A stretch of DNA of 38,391 nt from contig DCDE01000028.1 in the NCBI GenBank assembly GCA_002316275.1, positions 10,342 to 48,732 of the forward strand, written 5' to 3'. Numbering within the stretch: the stretch's first letter is position 1; each line of letters opens with the position of its first letter. This stretch comes from Caldifarciminota bacterium UBA1063 (lineage in GTDB: Bacteria > Hydrothermota > Hydrothermia > UBA1063). A model generated the notes under the pieces. The model had not been told where the DNA came from. It worked only from the letters and a program-made list of their open reading frames with translations, and made no database searches. Below are positions 7,008-15,328 of this stretch, in pieces. A program made the position numbers and the translations under genes.

Positions 7008-8315
7008 ATGGGCAAATTTGTATATATTTCAGAGCTAAAAGAAAAAATCGGGGAAGAAGTTGAAATTAGAGGGTGGGTTTATAACAAAAGATCCTCAGGA
7101 AAGATTCGCTTCATCATTGTTAGAGACGGTAGCGGATACTTACAGTGTGTAATGGCAAAAGGCCAGATAGAAGACCAGTACTTTGATCTTTTCGATGATC
7201 TCACCCTTGAAACTTCCGTTATCGTTCAGGGTAAGGTAAGAGAAGATGTGCGCGCTCCCGAAGGCGTGGAAGTTGACTTAAATTTTGTGAAAATAATAGG
7301 TCCTTCGGAAAATTTCCCCATTCCCAAAGTCCGAGAGGATAATATTCCAGATCCCGGTGTTCTCCTTCCCATAAGACACCTTTGGCTCCGCACACGTCGC
7401 CAATGGGCCATCATGCGGATAAGACACACCATTGAAAAAGCCATCCATGATTATTATGACAACCTCGGTTTTATCAGAATAGACTCCCCCATCCTGACAC
7501 CGGCCGCCTGTGAAGGGACAACAACTCTATTTGAAACCGATTACTTTGGTGAAAAGGCGTACCTCAGCCAGTCAGGGCAGCTCTACCAGGAAGCTACCTG
7601 TATGGCTCACGGAAAGACCTATTGCTTCGGTCCCACTTTCCGCGCAGAGAAGTCAAAAACCAGGAGGCACTTAATGGAATTCTGGATGGTGGAGCCTGAA
7701 ATTGCCTATGCAGAACTCCCCGAAGTAATGGAAAATGCAGAGGGTTTGATAGTTTACATTGTAGAACAGGTCCTTAATACAAGACAAGAGGAATTAAAGA
7801 TACTGGATAGGAACATTACGAAGCTCGAAAAGATTAAAAAACCCTTCCCACGGATTTCTTATACAGAAGTCATAGAACTCCTGAAAAAGAAAGGCTTCAA
7901 TATCGAGTGGGGAGAGGACTTTGGAGGAGACGAGGAAACTGCAATTTCCGAGGATTACGAAACCCCTGTCATAGTTCATAGATATCCTGCTAAAATCAAA
8001 GCCTTTTATATGAAGAGGGACCCTGAGAACCCGGACCTTGCCCTCGCAATGGACATCTTAGCTCCAGAGGGATACGGCGAAATTGTAGGGGGTTCCCAGA
8101 GGGAAGATGACATAGAAACATTGATTCAGAGAATAAAAGAATTCGATCTGCCTCAGGAAGCCTTTGAATGGTACCTCGATCTCCGGAGATACGGCTCTGT
8201 GCCCCACGGCGGTTATGGGTTGGGCCTCGAAAGGACCATTGCTTGGATCTGCGGACTCAAACATGTACGTGAGACAATACCCTTCCCCAGAATGCTTGAA
8301 AGAATTTACCCATGA
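7008..8315 (+). CDS. asnS: asparaginyl-tRNA synthetase
   Basis: The protein charges tRNA-Asn with asparagine in the cytosol. Residues about 1-105 form the class II OB-fold anticodon-binding domain (VEIRGWVYNKRSSGKIRFIIVRDG). The catalytic core has motif 2 (CFGPTFRAEKSKTRRHLMEFWMVEPE) and motif 3 (HGGYGLGLERTIAWICGL). The phrase YLSQSGQLYQEA is typical of AsnRS rather than AspRS, and the 435-residue length is normal for bacterial AsnRS. The gene diverges from gntR and overlaps the downstream folK-ogt fusion by 4 bases (ATGA). Confidence 0.95.
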   Translation: MGKFVYISELKEKIGEEVEIRGWVYNKRSSGKIRFIIVRDGSGYLQCVMAKGQIEDQYFDLFDDLTLETSVIVQGKVREDVRAPEGVEVDLNFVKIIGPSENFPIPKVREDNIPDPGVLLPIRHLWLRTRRQWAIMRIRHTIEKAIHDYYDNLGFIRIDSPILTPAACEGTTTLFETDYFGEKAYLSQSGQLYQEATCMAHGKTYCFGPTFRAEKSKTRRHLMEFWMVEPEIAYAELPEVMENAEGLIVYIVEQVLNTRQEELKILDRNITKLEKIKKPFPRISYTEVIELLKKKGFNIEWGEDFGGDEETAISEDYETPVIVHRYPAKIKAFYMKRDPENPDLALAMDILAPEGYGEIVGGSQREDDIETLIQRIKEFDLPQEAFEWYLDLRRYGSVPHGGYGLGLERTIAWICGLKHVRETIPFPRMLERIYP

Positions 8316-9229
8316 GCCTTACACTACTTTCGGTGGGTTCAAATGTGGGAAACAAAAAAGAAAATCTCGAGAGGGCCATAAGTGAAATCTCACAAGTAGG
8401 GAAGGTTTTAAGGGTTTCATCATACTATGAGGCAAAGCCGTATGGGTACCATGAACAACCTGACTTCTTGAATTGTGCCGTAATTGTTGAGACATTTTTA
8501 GAGCCTGAAAAGCTACTTATAGAGCTCAAAAGAGTTGAAACAGTGATGGGACGCGAAAAAAATGATAGATGGCGCGAAAGGATCATCGACATTGATATAA
8601 TATTCTATAATTCTCTTGTCTTAGAAACAAGGGACCTTAAGATTCCACATGCGGACATGCAATATCGTGAGTTTGTACTGGAACCCCTTGCGGAAATAGC
8701 CCCTGACTTTATTCACCCTATAATAAAAAAGACTATAAGAGAATTATTAGAAGCTCTCCCTTATACCCCTTTCGTAGATTTTATACCCACACCTGAGGGT
8801 AATTTTTACATGGCAGCTCTTGGTACAAAAGTAAATAGAACTTCATTTTCCGAGCTGAAGGGCAGACGAGAGAGAAACGAATATATGGTTATGTTAAAGA
8901 GGGCATTGCAGAGGTACTTCAATGGGGAAAGAGTTGGATTTGAAGAGTTCACAATTGATGATAGCCACCTTACAGACTTTCAGAAAAAGGTGTATACCTA
9001 CCTTAGAACCCACGTAACTTGGGGCAAGACCATATCCTATGGAGAACTTGCTCAAAAGGTAGGTACCATAAATGCAGCAAGGGCTGTTGGCAACGCTATG
9101 GCAAAGAACCCATTCCCCATTATAGTACCTTGTCATAGAGTTTTAAAAAGGGGAAACAAATTAGGAGGTTTTAGCGGTGGAGAACACTGGAAAAAATACT
9201 TGCTTACCATTGAAGGTGTTACTTTTTAG
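8312..9229 (+). CDS. fusion of FolK (HPPK) and O6-methylguanine-DNA methyltransferase (Ogt-like)
   Basis: Residues about 1-160 match 6-hydroxymethyl-7,8-dihydropterin pyrophosphokinase, a folate-pathway enzyme: LLSVGSNVGNKKENLERAI at the start and the HPPK signature region RWRERIIDIDIIFY, with Arg where Gly or Ala is usual. Residues about 167-305 match a methylguanine-DNA methyltransferase: LTDFQKKVYTYLRTHVTWGKTISYGELA, AARAVGNAMAKNPFPIIVPCHRVL with the methyl-acceptor Cys at residue 274, then KLGGFSGGEHWKKYLL. Both halves look complete and are in one frame with no intervening stop. Its ATG overlaps the asnS stop (ATGA). HPPK is usually linked to other folate enzymes; fusion to a DNA-repair suicide enzyme is unexpected. 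Confidence 0.88.
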   Translation: MSLTLLSVGSNVGNKKENLERAISEISQVGKVLRVSSYYEAKPYGYHEQPDFLNCAVIVETFLEPEKLLIELKRVETVMGREKNDRWRERIIDIDIIFYNSLVLETRDLKIPHADMQYREFVLEPLAEIAPDFIHPIIKKTIRELLEALPYTPFVDFIPTPEGNFYMAALGTKVNRTSFSELKGRRERNEYMVMLKRALQRYFNGERVGFEEFTIDDSHLTDFQKKVYTYLRTHVTWGKTISYGELAQKVGTINAARAVGNAMAKNPFPIIVPCHRVLKRGNKLGGFSGGEHWKKYLLTIEGVTF

Positions 9230-9653
9230 TGTAATCCTCATCATTCAGGCTTGTACACCTCATGTCACAAAAAAGAAAGCATCTTACATTGAGATTACTC
9301 CTATCTCCTGCGAACTTGCATCCATAGAACTTTCAAAGATAGACATGCTGTTCGGAATTCGAGTTACAAACCTGGGGGATAGTGACCTAAAGATTACCAG
9401 AATGGAATATGAATTCTACATTAATGACCAGTTCGCATCCAGTGGAGAGTTCATTGAGCAACCCGTTAATATCAGGAAGGGATCATCAAGGAACTTAGAA
9501 AAATTTATCCCAGTGCCAGAGGAAAGGCAAACGGAATCACTAAAATACGCCTTGCGTGAACGAAACGGAACATATACTCTTAGGCTCACCTATAATTTGG
9601 ATATTACCGGTGACGTTGAGCAAAAAACCGAGCTCAAATTAAAAATATACTAA
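9177..9653 (+). CDS. LEA14-like (LEA type 2) lipoprotein
   Basis: The start is GTG 9177, with AGGAGG ending 8 bases upstream; both lie inside the end of the folK-ogt gene (53-base overlap). The N-terminus is a lipoprotein signal peptide (PLKVLLFSVILIIQAC), with Cys as the probable lipidated residue. The mature part resembles the LEA-2/WHy domain: ITPISCELASIELSKIDMLFGIRVTNLGDSDLKITRMEYEFYIND is the usual 'l..l...l.v.NPn...i.v..l.y.l..ng' pattern, and the C-terminal strand ends LKLKIY. Such proteins are small beta sandwiches anchored to a membrane; their bacterial role is poorly defined. Confidence 0.72.
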   Translation: MENTGKNTCLPLKVLLFSVILIIQACTPHVTKKKASYIEITPISCELASIELSKIDMLFGIRVTNLGDSDLKITRMEYEFYINDQFASSGEFIEQPVNIRKGSSRNLEKFIPVPEERQTESLKYALRERNGTYTLRLTYNLDITGDVEQKTELKLKIY

Positions 9654-9758
9654 CCCCTTATGGGTATGGTAAGGCACGGAAACCACAGAACCGAGCTATA
9701 AGTCTCTCAACGTAGTAGAGAATAGGGGCAATCTAAAACAATAAGAGTTAATTTAACC

Positions 9759-12014
9759 TTAGTACGAACCTTGGGAAGAGTTTATTAATATTATTTTCCA
9801 AGTCCCGCTATATCTCTGCGGCGCTATTTGTAATTTTATTAAATATATTCCTGAACGTAATTTATTTCCATTTTCATCTTTACCATCCCATACAACAACA
9901 CCGCTTTCAGATAATAGCTTTAGAGAACGAACGAGACGACCCGAGGGGTCATAGATCATTAAACTGGGGGAACTACCGTTAAAGTATGTCCCTTTAAGAT
10001 GATAGGAGATCATAGTGTTATTGCTGAATGGATTCGGAGATACTGTGAGACTAAAATTCATACTTAGTTCGTGATCAACAATACCTGTACTAGTAGTATC
10101 ATACTTAGATACCCCACATTCCTCGGTACCAAACCATACACTTCCTAATGGGGCAATACAGACAGCAGAGGTTTTATTATCAGCAAGGCCCTCACCCTGC
10201 CTGTAAGTAGTCCAGGCACTATTGTTAAAAACACTAACACCATTTGCAGTAGCAATCCACACGTTTCTATCCATTACTCCTATGTCCTTTACATCGTTGT
10301 GAGCAATACCATCCACTGTTGTATAATTTGTCCAAATAGTACCATTAAACTTGCTCACCCCTCCACGAGTTGCAAACCACTTGTTATTCTCTCCGTCGAT
10401 TGCAATTTTTCTCACGCGATTGTCTACAAGACCATCAGAAGTACTATAGTTGGTCCAACTGTTAGAAAATTGATCAAACTTACTTACCCCTTCTTCTGTT
10501 CCAATCCATATTGTATCTCCGTTATCAACAGTAATGTTAATACCATCATCGTCAATCAAACCACTATTCGTTAAATAGTAGTTAGTCCAGGTTGATCCAT
10601 TAAATTTTGCCACGGCGCCATCCTCACCAGAAGGCCCATTCCAACCAGACGTTCCAAGCCAGAGATTACCCTGGGAGTCTTTAGCTACTGATGTAATAGT
10701 ATTTCCAAGTAAACCCGAATTGGTTGTGTCAAAATGTGTCCATGAATTCTCGTCAAACTTAAAGAGACCAGCAAATTGGGTGCCAATCCATAGGGTATCA
10801 CCACCGTCCACATAAACACAATTCACATAATTATCACTGAGACCGCTATTTTCTGAGGCATAAGACCACCATATTGTCCCGTTAAACACAGCAACTCCCC
10901 TATATTCAGTGCCAAAATAAATCGTTCCATTTTGCGCACAACATATTGAAGTTATGTAGTTACAATGAGGCTCATTTGAAGTTTTGTAATAGGTCCAGGC
11001 ATTATCAGTATAGTTTAGCTTTGAGATGCCTTCTGTTGATGTTCCAAAATATTTCTCTTCTCCATTAATAGAAATGCTGTATATATTCCTTTGCCTTATA
11101 CCACTATTGCTGGGGTTGTAGTTGGTCCAGGTAGTCCCATCAAATCTTGAAACACCACCTGCCGACGTACTATGATTCCCTATCCAAATTACTCCACCTT
11201 CCTCAACAGCAAAGCACTCAATCTGGTCCCCCATCAGACCACTGTTTGAGCTATTGATGTTCACCCAGGAAACTCCGTTGTATTTATAGACACCAGCTGT
11301 CCAACTTCCTGCCCACACATTATCATTCCCATCCACTATAATAGAGAGGAAATACTGGCCTATGGCATTGGCATTTGGGTCGTGTCTTGTCCACGTAGTC
11401 CCATCAAAAACAGAAACTCCACCTGGGTCCCCATAATTGTTTGGATTGTTTGCCGTCCAGACTCTGTTTTGCGAATCCAATCCAATACCCCTGACAGCAA
11501 CATTTGTTGCACCACCAAGATCTGTCCAAACACACCAGTCGGTGCCATCAAGGCATGCAATTCCATACCCGGTTCCAAACCACATTCGGCCCAAAGTATC
11601 TTGGATAATTGTATAAACATAATTGGAGGGCAATGGGGAATTGGTAGTATTAAAGGTAACCCACTCAGAGCCGTTGAACTTCTGAACGCCCTCTACAGTT
11701 CCAAACCATATATTACCTTCTCTATCAACAAAAACATCTTTCACATCATGATCGGCCAGTCCATCTTTTGTTGTAAATTTATTATAGGTGCTATCACTAA
11801 GATCCCACCTTACGACGCCTCCTCTCGTAGCTACCCAAAGATAATTCCCATTTATGGCTGAGCCAGATACCTCATTTGCATTTGTATAGTTTGTCCATTC
11901 ACTTGCCGATAGAATTTCTGTACCATGAAACATAAAAAATAACATAAGAGCAAGGAAGGGCCACAATACTCTGGCCAAGTTCATATATGCGTGGTTTTTA
12001 ACTTTAAGGTTCAT
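9759..12014 (-). CDS. secreted two-component-type beta-propeller (Reg_prop) protein with C-terminal sorting-like domain
   Basis: A signal peptide (VLWPFLALMLFFMFHGTEILSA) is followed by about a dozen repeats of the form 'W(T/V)NY...sGL..n.v..i..D..g.iWiGT..Gvs.FdG..W', the Reg_prop repeat found in sensor domains of hybrid two-component proteins. Here the repeats run from about residue 40 to 640 with no membrane helix, kinase or regulator following. The last 90 residues (SPNPFSNNTMISYHL, LMIYDPSGRLVRSL, VVWDGKDENGNKLRSGIYLIKL) form a FlgD/type A sorting-like beta domain. ATG 12014 has a GGGGG-type ribosome site. A second Met at residue 11 would also leave an intact signal peptide. Confidence 0.85.
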   Translation of the reverse strand: MNLKVKNHAYMNLARVLWPFLALMLFFMFHGTEILSASEWTNYTNANEVSGSAINGNYLWVATRGGVVRWDLSDSTYNKFTTKDGLADHDVKDVFVDREGNIWFGTVEGVQKFNGSEWVTFNTTNSPLPSNYVYTIIQDTLGRMWFGTGYGIACLDGTDWCVWTDLGGATNVAVRGIGLDSQNRVWTANNPNNYGDPGGVSVFDGTTWTRHDPNANAIGQYFLSIIVDGNDNVWAGSWTAGVYKYNGVSWVNINSSNSGLMGDQIECFAVEEGGVIWIGNHSTSAGGVSRFDGTTWTNYNPSNSGIRQRNIYSISINGEEKYFGTSTEGISKLNYTDNAWTYYKTSNEPHCNYITSICCAQNGTIYFGTEYRGVAVFNGTIWWSYASENSGLSDNYVNCVYVDGGDTLWIGTQFAGLFKFDENSWTHFDTTNSGLLGNTITSVAKDSQGNLWLGTSGWNGPSGEDGAVAKFNGSTWTNYYLTNSGLIDDDGINITVDNGDTIWIGTEEGVSKFDQFSNSWTNYSTSDGLVDNRVRKIAIDGENNKWFATRGGVSKFNGTIWTNYTTVDGIAHNDVKDIGVMDRNVWIATANGVSVFNNSAWTTYRQGEGLADNKTSAVCIAPLGSVWFGTEECGVSKYDTTSTGIVDHELSMNFSLTVSPNPFSNNTMISYHLKGTYFNGSSPSLMIYDPSGRLVRSLKLLSESGVVVWDGKDENGNKLRSGIYLIKLQIAPQRYSGTWKIILINSSQGSY

Positions 12015-12034
12015 ACAATACCCCCTTTATGTTA

Positions 12035-12063
12035 TGTATATAAGAAACAGCTTAGACTTTCAA
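12035..12063 (-). promoter_or_regulatory. promoter of the propeller-protein gene
   Basis: On the minus strand, TTGAAA (12063-12058) and TATACA (12040-12035) are 17 bases apart. Transcription would start near 12028, leaving a leader of about 14 bases that contains the G-rich ribosome site. Confidence 0.65.
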
Positions 12064-12223
12064 AAAACTTCATACCAGTAAAACTCTACTACAAGAGAGT
12101 CGCAGGATATCCTTTGAGCCTCTCAAAGTATGGACAGAGCTAATAAAGAGTTTAATTCCAGGCATAAACTTCTTAGAAGCATGTTTCTTAAATTTTAATC
12201 CAATCATTTCTCCAAATTGTGCA

Positions 12224-12242
12224 GAAAACTGCCAAAATTCCT
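12224..12242 (+). repeat. direct repeat copy 1 (19 bp)
   Basis: The 19 bases GAAAACTGCCAAAATTCCT are identical to copy 2 at 12351-12369, 127 bases away. After one differing base (A here, G in copy 2) both copies continue with CA. Function is unknown; a regulator site or a remnant of a small repeat family are both possible. Confidence 0.6.
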
Positions 12243-12350
12243 ACACAACTATATTATACTCGTAAAGATCAATCATAACAACCGTTCATCCAATTGCACT
12301 GCAAGATTGCTATCTTAGAAGTTCAAGAAATTTATTTGAAATTGTTATCG

Positions 12351-12369
12351 GAAAACTGCCAAAATTCCT
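12351..12369 (+). repeat. direct repeat copy 2 (19 bp)
   Basis: This is identical over 19 bases to copy 1 at 12224-12242. The flanks differ beyond three or four bases, so the conserved unit is short and no larger duplicated block is involved. Confidence 0.6.
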
Positions 12370-12465
12370 GCATTTAAAAAGTCTTATGAAGTCCTTAGAT
12401 AGTGCACAATTCAGTCCCGAAAAAGTTTCGTCCTCCAATATCATTAACAGAAATAAAAGAAACTA

Positions 12466-13434
12466 CTACCCACCTAGTTTTCTCATCTCGTTAGGTGGTG
12501 GTGCTTCTGGCATCCGATGTTTTAAAGGTTTCTCAAAAATGGCATTTTTTGCTACTTCCCTAAGTTTTTGAAACTTATCTACCTCACTTCCTCGTAAGAT
12601 ATCCCTAAGACTATACCTCGAGGAAGATGCCATACATGGGATAAGATTTCCGTCAGCAGAAAGCCTTATCCGACTGCAATTTTGACAGAAGTTATGCGAA
12701 ATAGCAGAAATAAACCCAATTTGTACGTTACCCCCTTTTGTTTTAAGTAGATAATACCGGGAAGGTCCATCACCATATCGTGTTTCAAGGGGTGTAAGCT
12801 TTCCAATCCTACTGAGTTCGTTAAACAGGACCGCTTCTTCCACGTAATGTTCCTTCCATTTCTCATCAAAAGGCATGAGCTCTATAAATCTTAAAGGGAT
12901 ACCCAACTCTAAGGCAAAATTGACCAGATCCTCAACCTCATCAAGATTATATGTATAATAAACTGTATTAATTTTCACTGGGATGTGTGCGGCGTGAGCT
13001 GCCTTTATTCCCTCAATTACATCTTGTAGCTTTGGCATTCCGGTTATTGTAGAAAACCTCTCCGCTTTGAGGGTATCAAGACTTACGTTTATTCCATCGA
13101 CACGTGACTTTTTAAGTATGTCAACATAATTCTTAAGAAGTGTCCCATTCGTAGTTACAGTCAATCTTTCAATCCCTGGAATCCCTTTGACCTTCAGAAG
13201 AAGCTCCGAAACACTTTCCCGTACAAAGGGTTCGCCCCCTGTGATACGGACTTTCTTAATACCGAGTTCTGAAAGAACCTCAAGAATTTTAAGTATTTCC
13301 TCATAGGTTAAAATGCTCGTATGATTCAGAGGGACAAAATTCCTATAAGAACTGCAGTAAAAACAACGCAAATTACATCGGTCAGTCACAGAAACCCTGA
13401 CGTACTCAATGCTTCTTCCGAATCTATCCTTCAA
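12466..13434 (-). CDS. moaA: GTP 3',8-cyclase MoaA
   Basis: MoaA is a radical SAM enzyme that starts molybdopterin synthesis from GTP. The N-terminal cluster motif CNLRCFYC, the GGEPFVR motif and the C-terminal cluster CQNCSRIRLSADGNLIPC are all present. The protein ends in GG, as MoaA proteins do. I place the start at TTG 13434, giving (M)KDRFGRSIEYVRVSVTDRC, because GAGGAG (13442-13447) lies 7 bases upstream and this matches the usual MoaA N-terminus. An ATG at 13482 would add 16 residues and a 59-base overlap with the upstream gene. With TTG, the overlap is 11 bases. It is the last gene of the operon. Confidence 0.93.
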   Translation of the reverse strand: MKDRFGRSIEYVRVSVTDRCNLRCFYCSSYRNFVPLNHTSILTYEEILKILEVLSELGIKKVRITGGEPFVRESVSELLLKVKGIPGIERLTVTTNGTLLKNYVDILKKSRVDGINVSLDTLKAERFSTITGMPKLQDVIEGIKAAHAAHIPVKINTVYYTYNLDEVEDLVNFALELGIPLRFIELMPFDEKWKEHYVEEAVLFNELSRIGKLTPLETRYGDGPSRYYLLKTKGGNVQIGFISAISHNFCQNCSRIRLSADGNLIPCMASSSRYSLRDILRGSEVDKFQKLREVAKNAIFEKPLKHRMPEAPPPNEMRKLGG

Positions 13435-15328
13435 ATATGGGCTCCTCACTGAATACCTGCTTATATCCACCAAATTCATCAAGACCCTTTAGAAATTCTT
13501 GAGAATTAATAATTTCAATAACGTATTTAAAGCGCACATCTCTGGCAAAATCTTTTGAAACTAGCAAGTCATACTTTTCAATTCCAATTGGAATAAATTT
13601 CAAGCTGAACAGGTTTGAAACAGGCCTCACAGCCACTCCAGCATCTGCAAGGTGCTCTTTTACAAAATATCCGACTTCCACATGGGTAATTACTTCATTT
13701 TCGTATCCCTTGATTTCAGTAGGTTTGATCCCTTCCTTTTTTAGAAGAAAATCTGTCAAAAGCCTCGTTCCTGACCCCTTCTGCCGAGATACAAAACTTA
13801 AGCCGCTTTCTGCAATTTCTTTAAAACTATGAACCTCTTCACAATCCTCCCTTACAACAAAACCTTGCTCCCTCTCCAGAAACGAAAACAACAGAAAATC
13901 CTTAAGTCCCAATTCCTTAATAAATGGGATGTTATACTCCCCCGTCTCCTCATCCATCAAATGTACGCCTGCAAGATGTGCCCGCTCTCTAAGGATAGCC
14001 ATTATCCCACCAAGGCTTCCCACATTTACGATGTTAAGAGGTATCCTATGCTTTTCCCACAGGATCTCTTTTATCAAATCTGTAGAAAGGTCATGGCTTC
14101 CAACGAAAAGCACGCTTCTATCCACAACTTCTCTTCTGTTTTTAAGATACACGTCCCTCTGCTGCCCTTCTTCTATGCCCTCAACACCCCTTTCCACGAT
14201 GATACTGCCATTCCTATGTATGAAAGGCGATATGGGGCCTGACCCCTGTTTTAGAGGATAAAACCAATATTTCTCTTTTACTTTTGAAACAACTACATTA
14301 AAGAGATGATCTTCTCCTCCACTAGCTGAAATTTTTCTGCCTGCCGAGGCTTCAAGCAATCCTTCGCCATTAACAATACCAAGAAAATCCTTCAATGCAG
14401 GTATCAAAACATATTCATAGGAAAAAAGTGCAGCGCCTGGGTAGCCTGGAAGTCCAAAGACAGGCTTCTTATCGAGCACGCCAAAAATGAAGGGCTTGCC
14501 AGGCCTAAGATTTAAACCGTGAATTATAAGATCCCCCTTCCCATTGAGAATCTCTGCTGTAAAATCGTATTCTCCTGCAGAAGTGCCACCAGAGACAAAG
14601 ATTAACTGAAAATCTTTTACAGCGCTCGTAAGAACCTTTTCCAGCTCGTGGAGGTCATCGGGAACTATTTTCTCGACAGATACGTCCAAGCCCAGATCCC
14701 TTAAAAGTTGGGCAAAAATGAAGGAATTAGTCTCGTAAATCTCACCTTCTAAAAGTTTCTCTCCTGGATTTCGAAGTTCGCTTCCTGATGGAATAAAAAG
14801 CGTTTTTATTCTCTTAAGAACCTTTACCTTTTCCACACCAGCTTGAATAGAAAGTGCCATGGTTTTGCCATCTACCACCTTAAATCTTTCTAAAATCAAA
14901 TCAAAGGGAAGAACATCTTCCCCCGGAATTCTCACATTCTGATACCTCTGGTGTGGGGTCCTAATAATAATCCCTTGTTCATCCTCCCAGAAATCTTCCC
15001 TCCGAATTACACAGTCAAATTGCCGGGGCAATACATTACCTGTATTAATAACTGCAAAATTACCCTCTTTTATAAGTACAGGATTGGACATGGAAGCACT
15101 CCTCGTAAATTCCGATTTGGTTGCAACACCGTCCATAGCAGAAAGATACTCCCGGGGAACAGAAATGGTTGCTTTTACACTCTCAGCAAGAACCCTCCCG
15201 AGGGATTCGGCTGTTAGGACTTCCTCCACACCAATTATATCAGGAGTCAAAAGATCTTTAAGGGTTTCAAAAATTAAAGCTCGAGCCTCATCAGGCTCCA
15301 TGCGTTCCAGGAAAAATTTCTTTCTCAT
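13424..15328 (-). CDS. MoeA-type molybdopterin molybdenumtransferase fused to PBP-like domain
   Basis: Residues about 1-400 are a MoeA protein: SAMDGVAT in the active-site loop, FVSGGTSAGEYDFTAEIL, LRPGKPFIFG and GLPGYPGAALFSYEY. MoeA inserts molybdate or tungstate into adenylated molybdopterin. Residues about 405-634 (VLFVGSHDLSTDLI, SLGGIMAILRERAHLAGVHLMDEETGEYN, SRQKGSGTRLLTDFLL, FIPIGIEKYDLLV) match the periplasmic-binding-protein-like domain (PBP_like type) found on some MoeA paralogues and on molybdate-responsive regulators. No signal peptide is present, so this domain is cytoplasmic and might sense or hold oxyanion or cofactor. The ATG overlaps the upstream moeA stop by 4 bases. Confidence 0.9.
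   Translation of the reverse strand: MRKKFFLERMEPDEARALIFETLKDLLTPDIIGVEEVLTAESLGRVLAESVKATISVPREYLSAMDGVATKSEFTRSASMSNPVLIKEGNFAVINTGNVLPRQFDCVIRREDFWEDEQGIIIRTPHQRYQNVRIPGEDVLPFDLILERFKVVDGKTMALSIQAGVEKVKVLKRIKTLFIPSGSELRNPGEKLLEGEIYETNSFIFAQLLRDLGLDVSVEKIVPDDLHELEKVLTSAVKDFQLIFVSGGTSAGEYDFTAEILNGKGDLIIHGLNLRPGKPFIFGVLDKKPVFGLPGYPGAALFSYEYVLIPALKDFLGIVNGEGLLEASAGRKISASGGEDHLFNVVVSKVKEKYWFYPLKQGSGPISPFIHRNGSIIVERGVEGIEEGQQRDVYLKNRREVVDRSVLFVGSHDLSTDLIKEILWEKHRIPLNIVNVGSLGGIMAILRERAHLAGVHLMDEETGEYNIPFIKELGLKDFLLFSFLEREQGFVVREDCEEVHSFKEIAESGLSFVSRQKGSGTRLLTDFLLKKEGIKPTEIKGYENEVITHVEVGYFVKEHLADAGVAVRPVSNLFSLKFIPIGIEKYDLLVSKDFARDVRFKYVIEIINSQEFLKGLDEFGGYKQVFSEEPIFEG

Larger units (their letters stand above)
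12064..12465. other. non-coding gap between moaA and the propeller gene
   Basis: About 400 AT-rich bases without a credible gene separate the moaA stop from the promoter of the propeller gene. The only clear structure is a 19-base direct repeat at 12224 and 12351. No strong terminator for the molybdopterin operon is visible. Confidence 0.5.

Noticed and set aside
6764..7015. 84-residue N-terminal extension of the gntR reading frame
   Set aside because: It spans the TTGACA/TATTAT promoter and has a composition unlike GntR proteins; ATG 6763 gives a normal YtrA-type protein.
9654..9758. bidirectional terminator between the LEA14-like and propeller genes
   Set aside because: Only a 5-base stem (TCTCT/AGAGA) with no T run was found, too weak to call.
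11382..11861. 159-codon open frame antisense to the propeller gene
   Set aside because: It mirrors the repeat-rich coding strand and has no ribosome site or family resemblance.
13829..14261. two open frames antisense to the moeA-PBP gene
   Set aside because: They are shadows of a well-supported gene and carry no recognisable domain.
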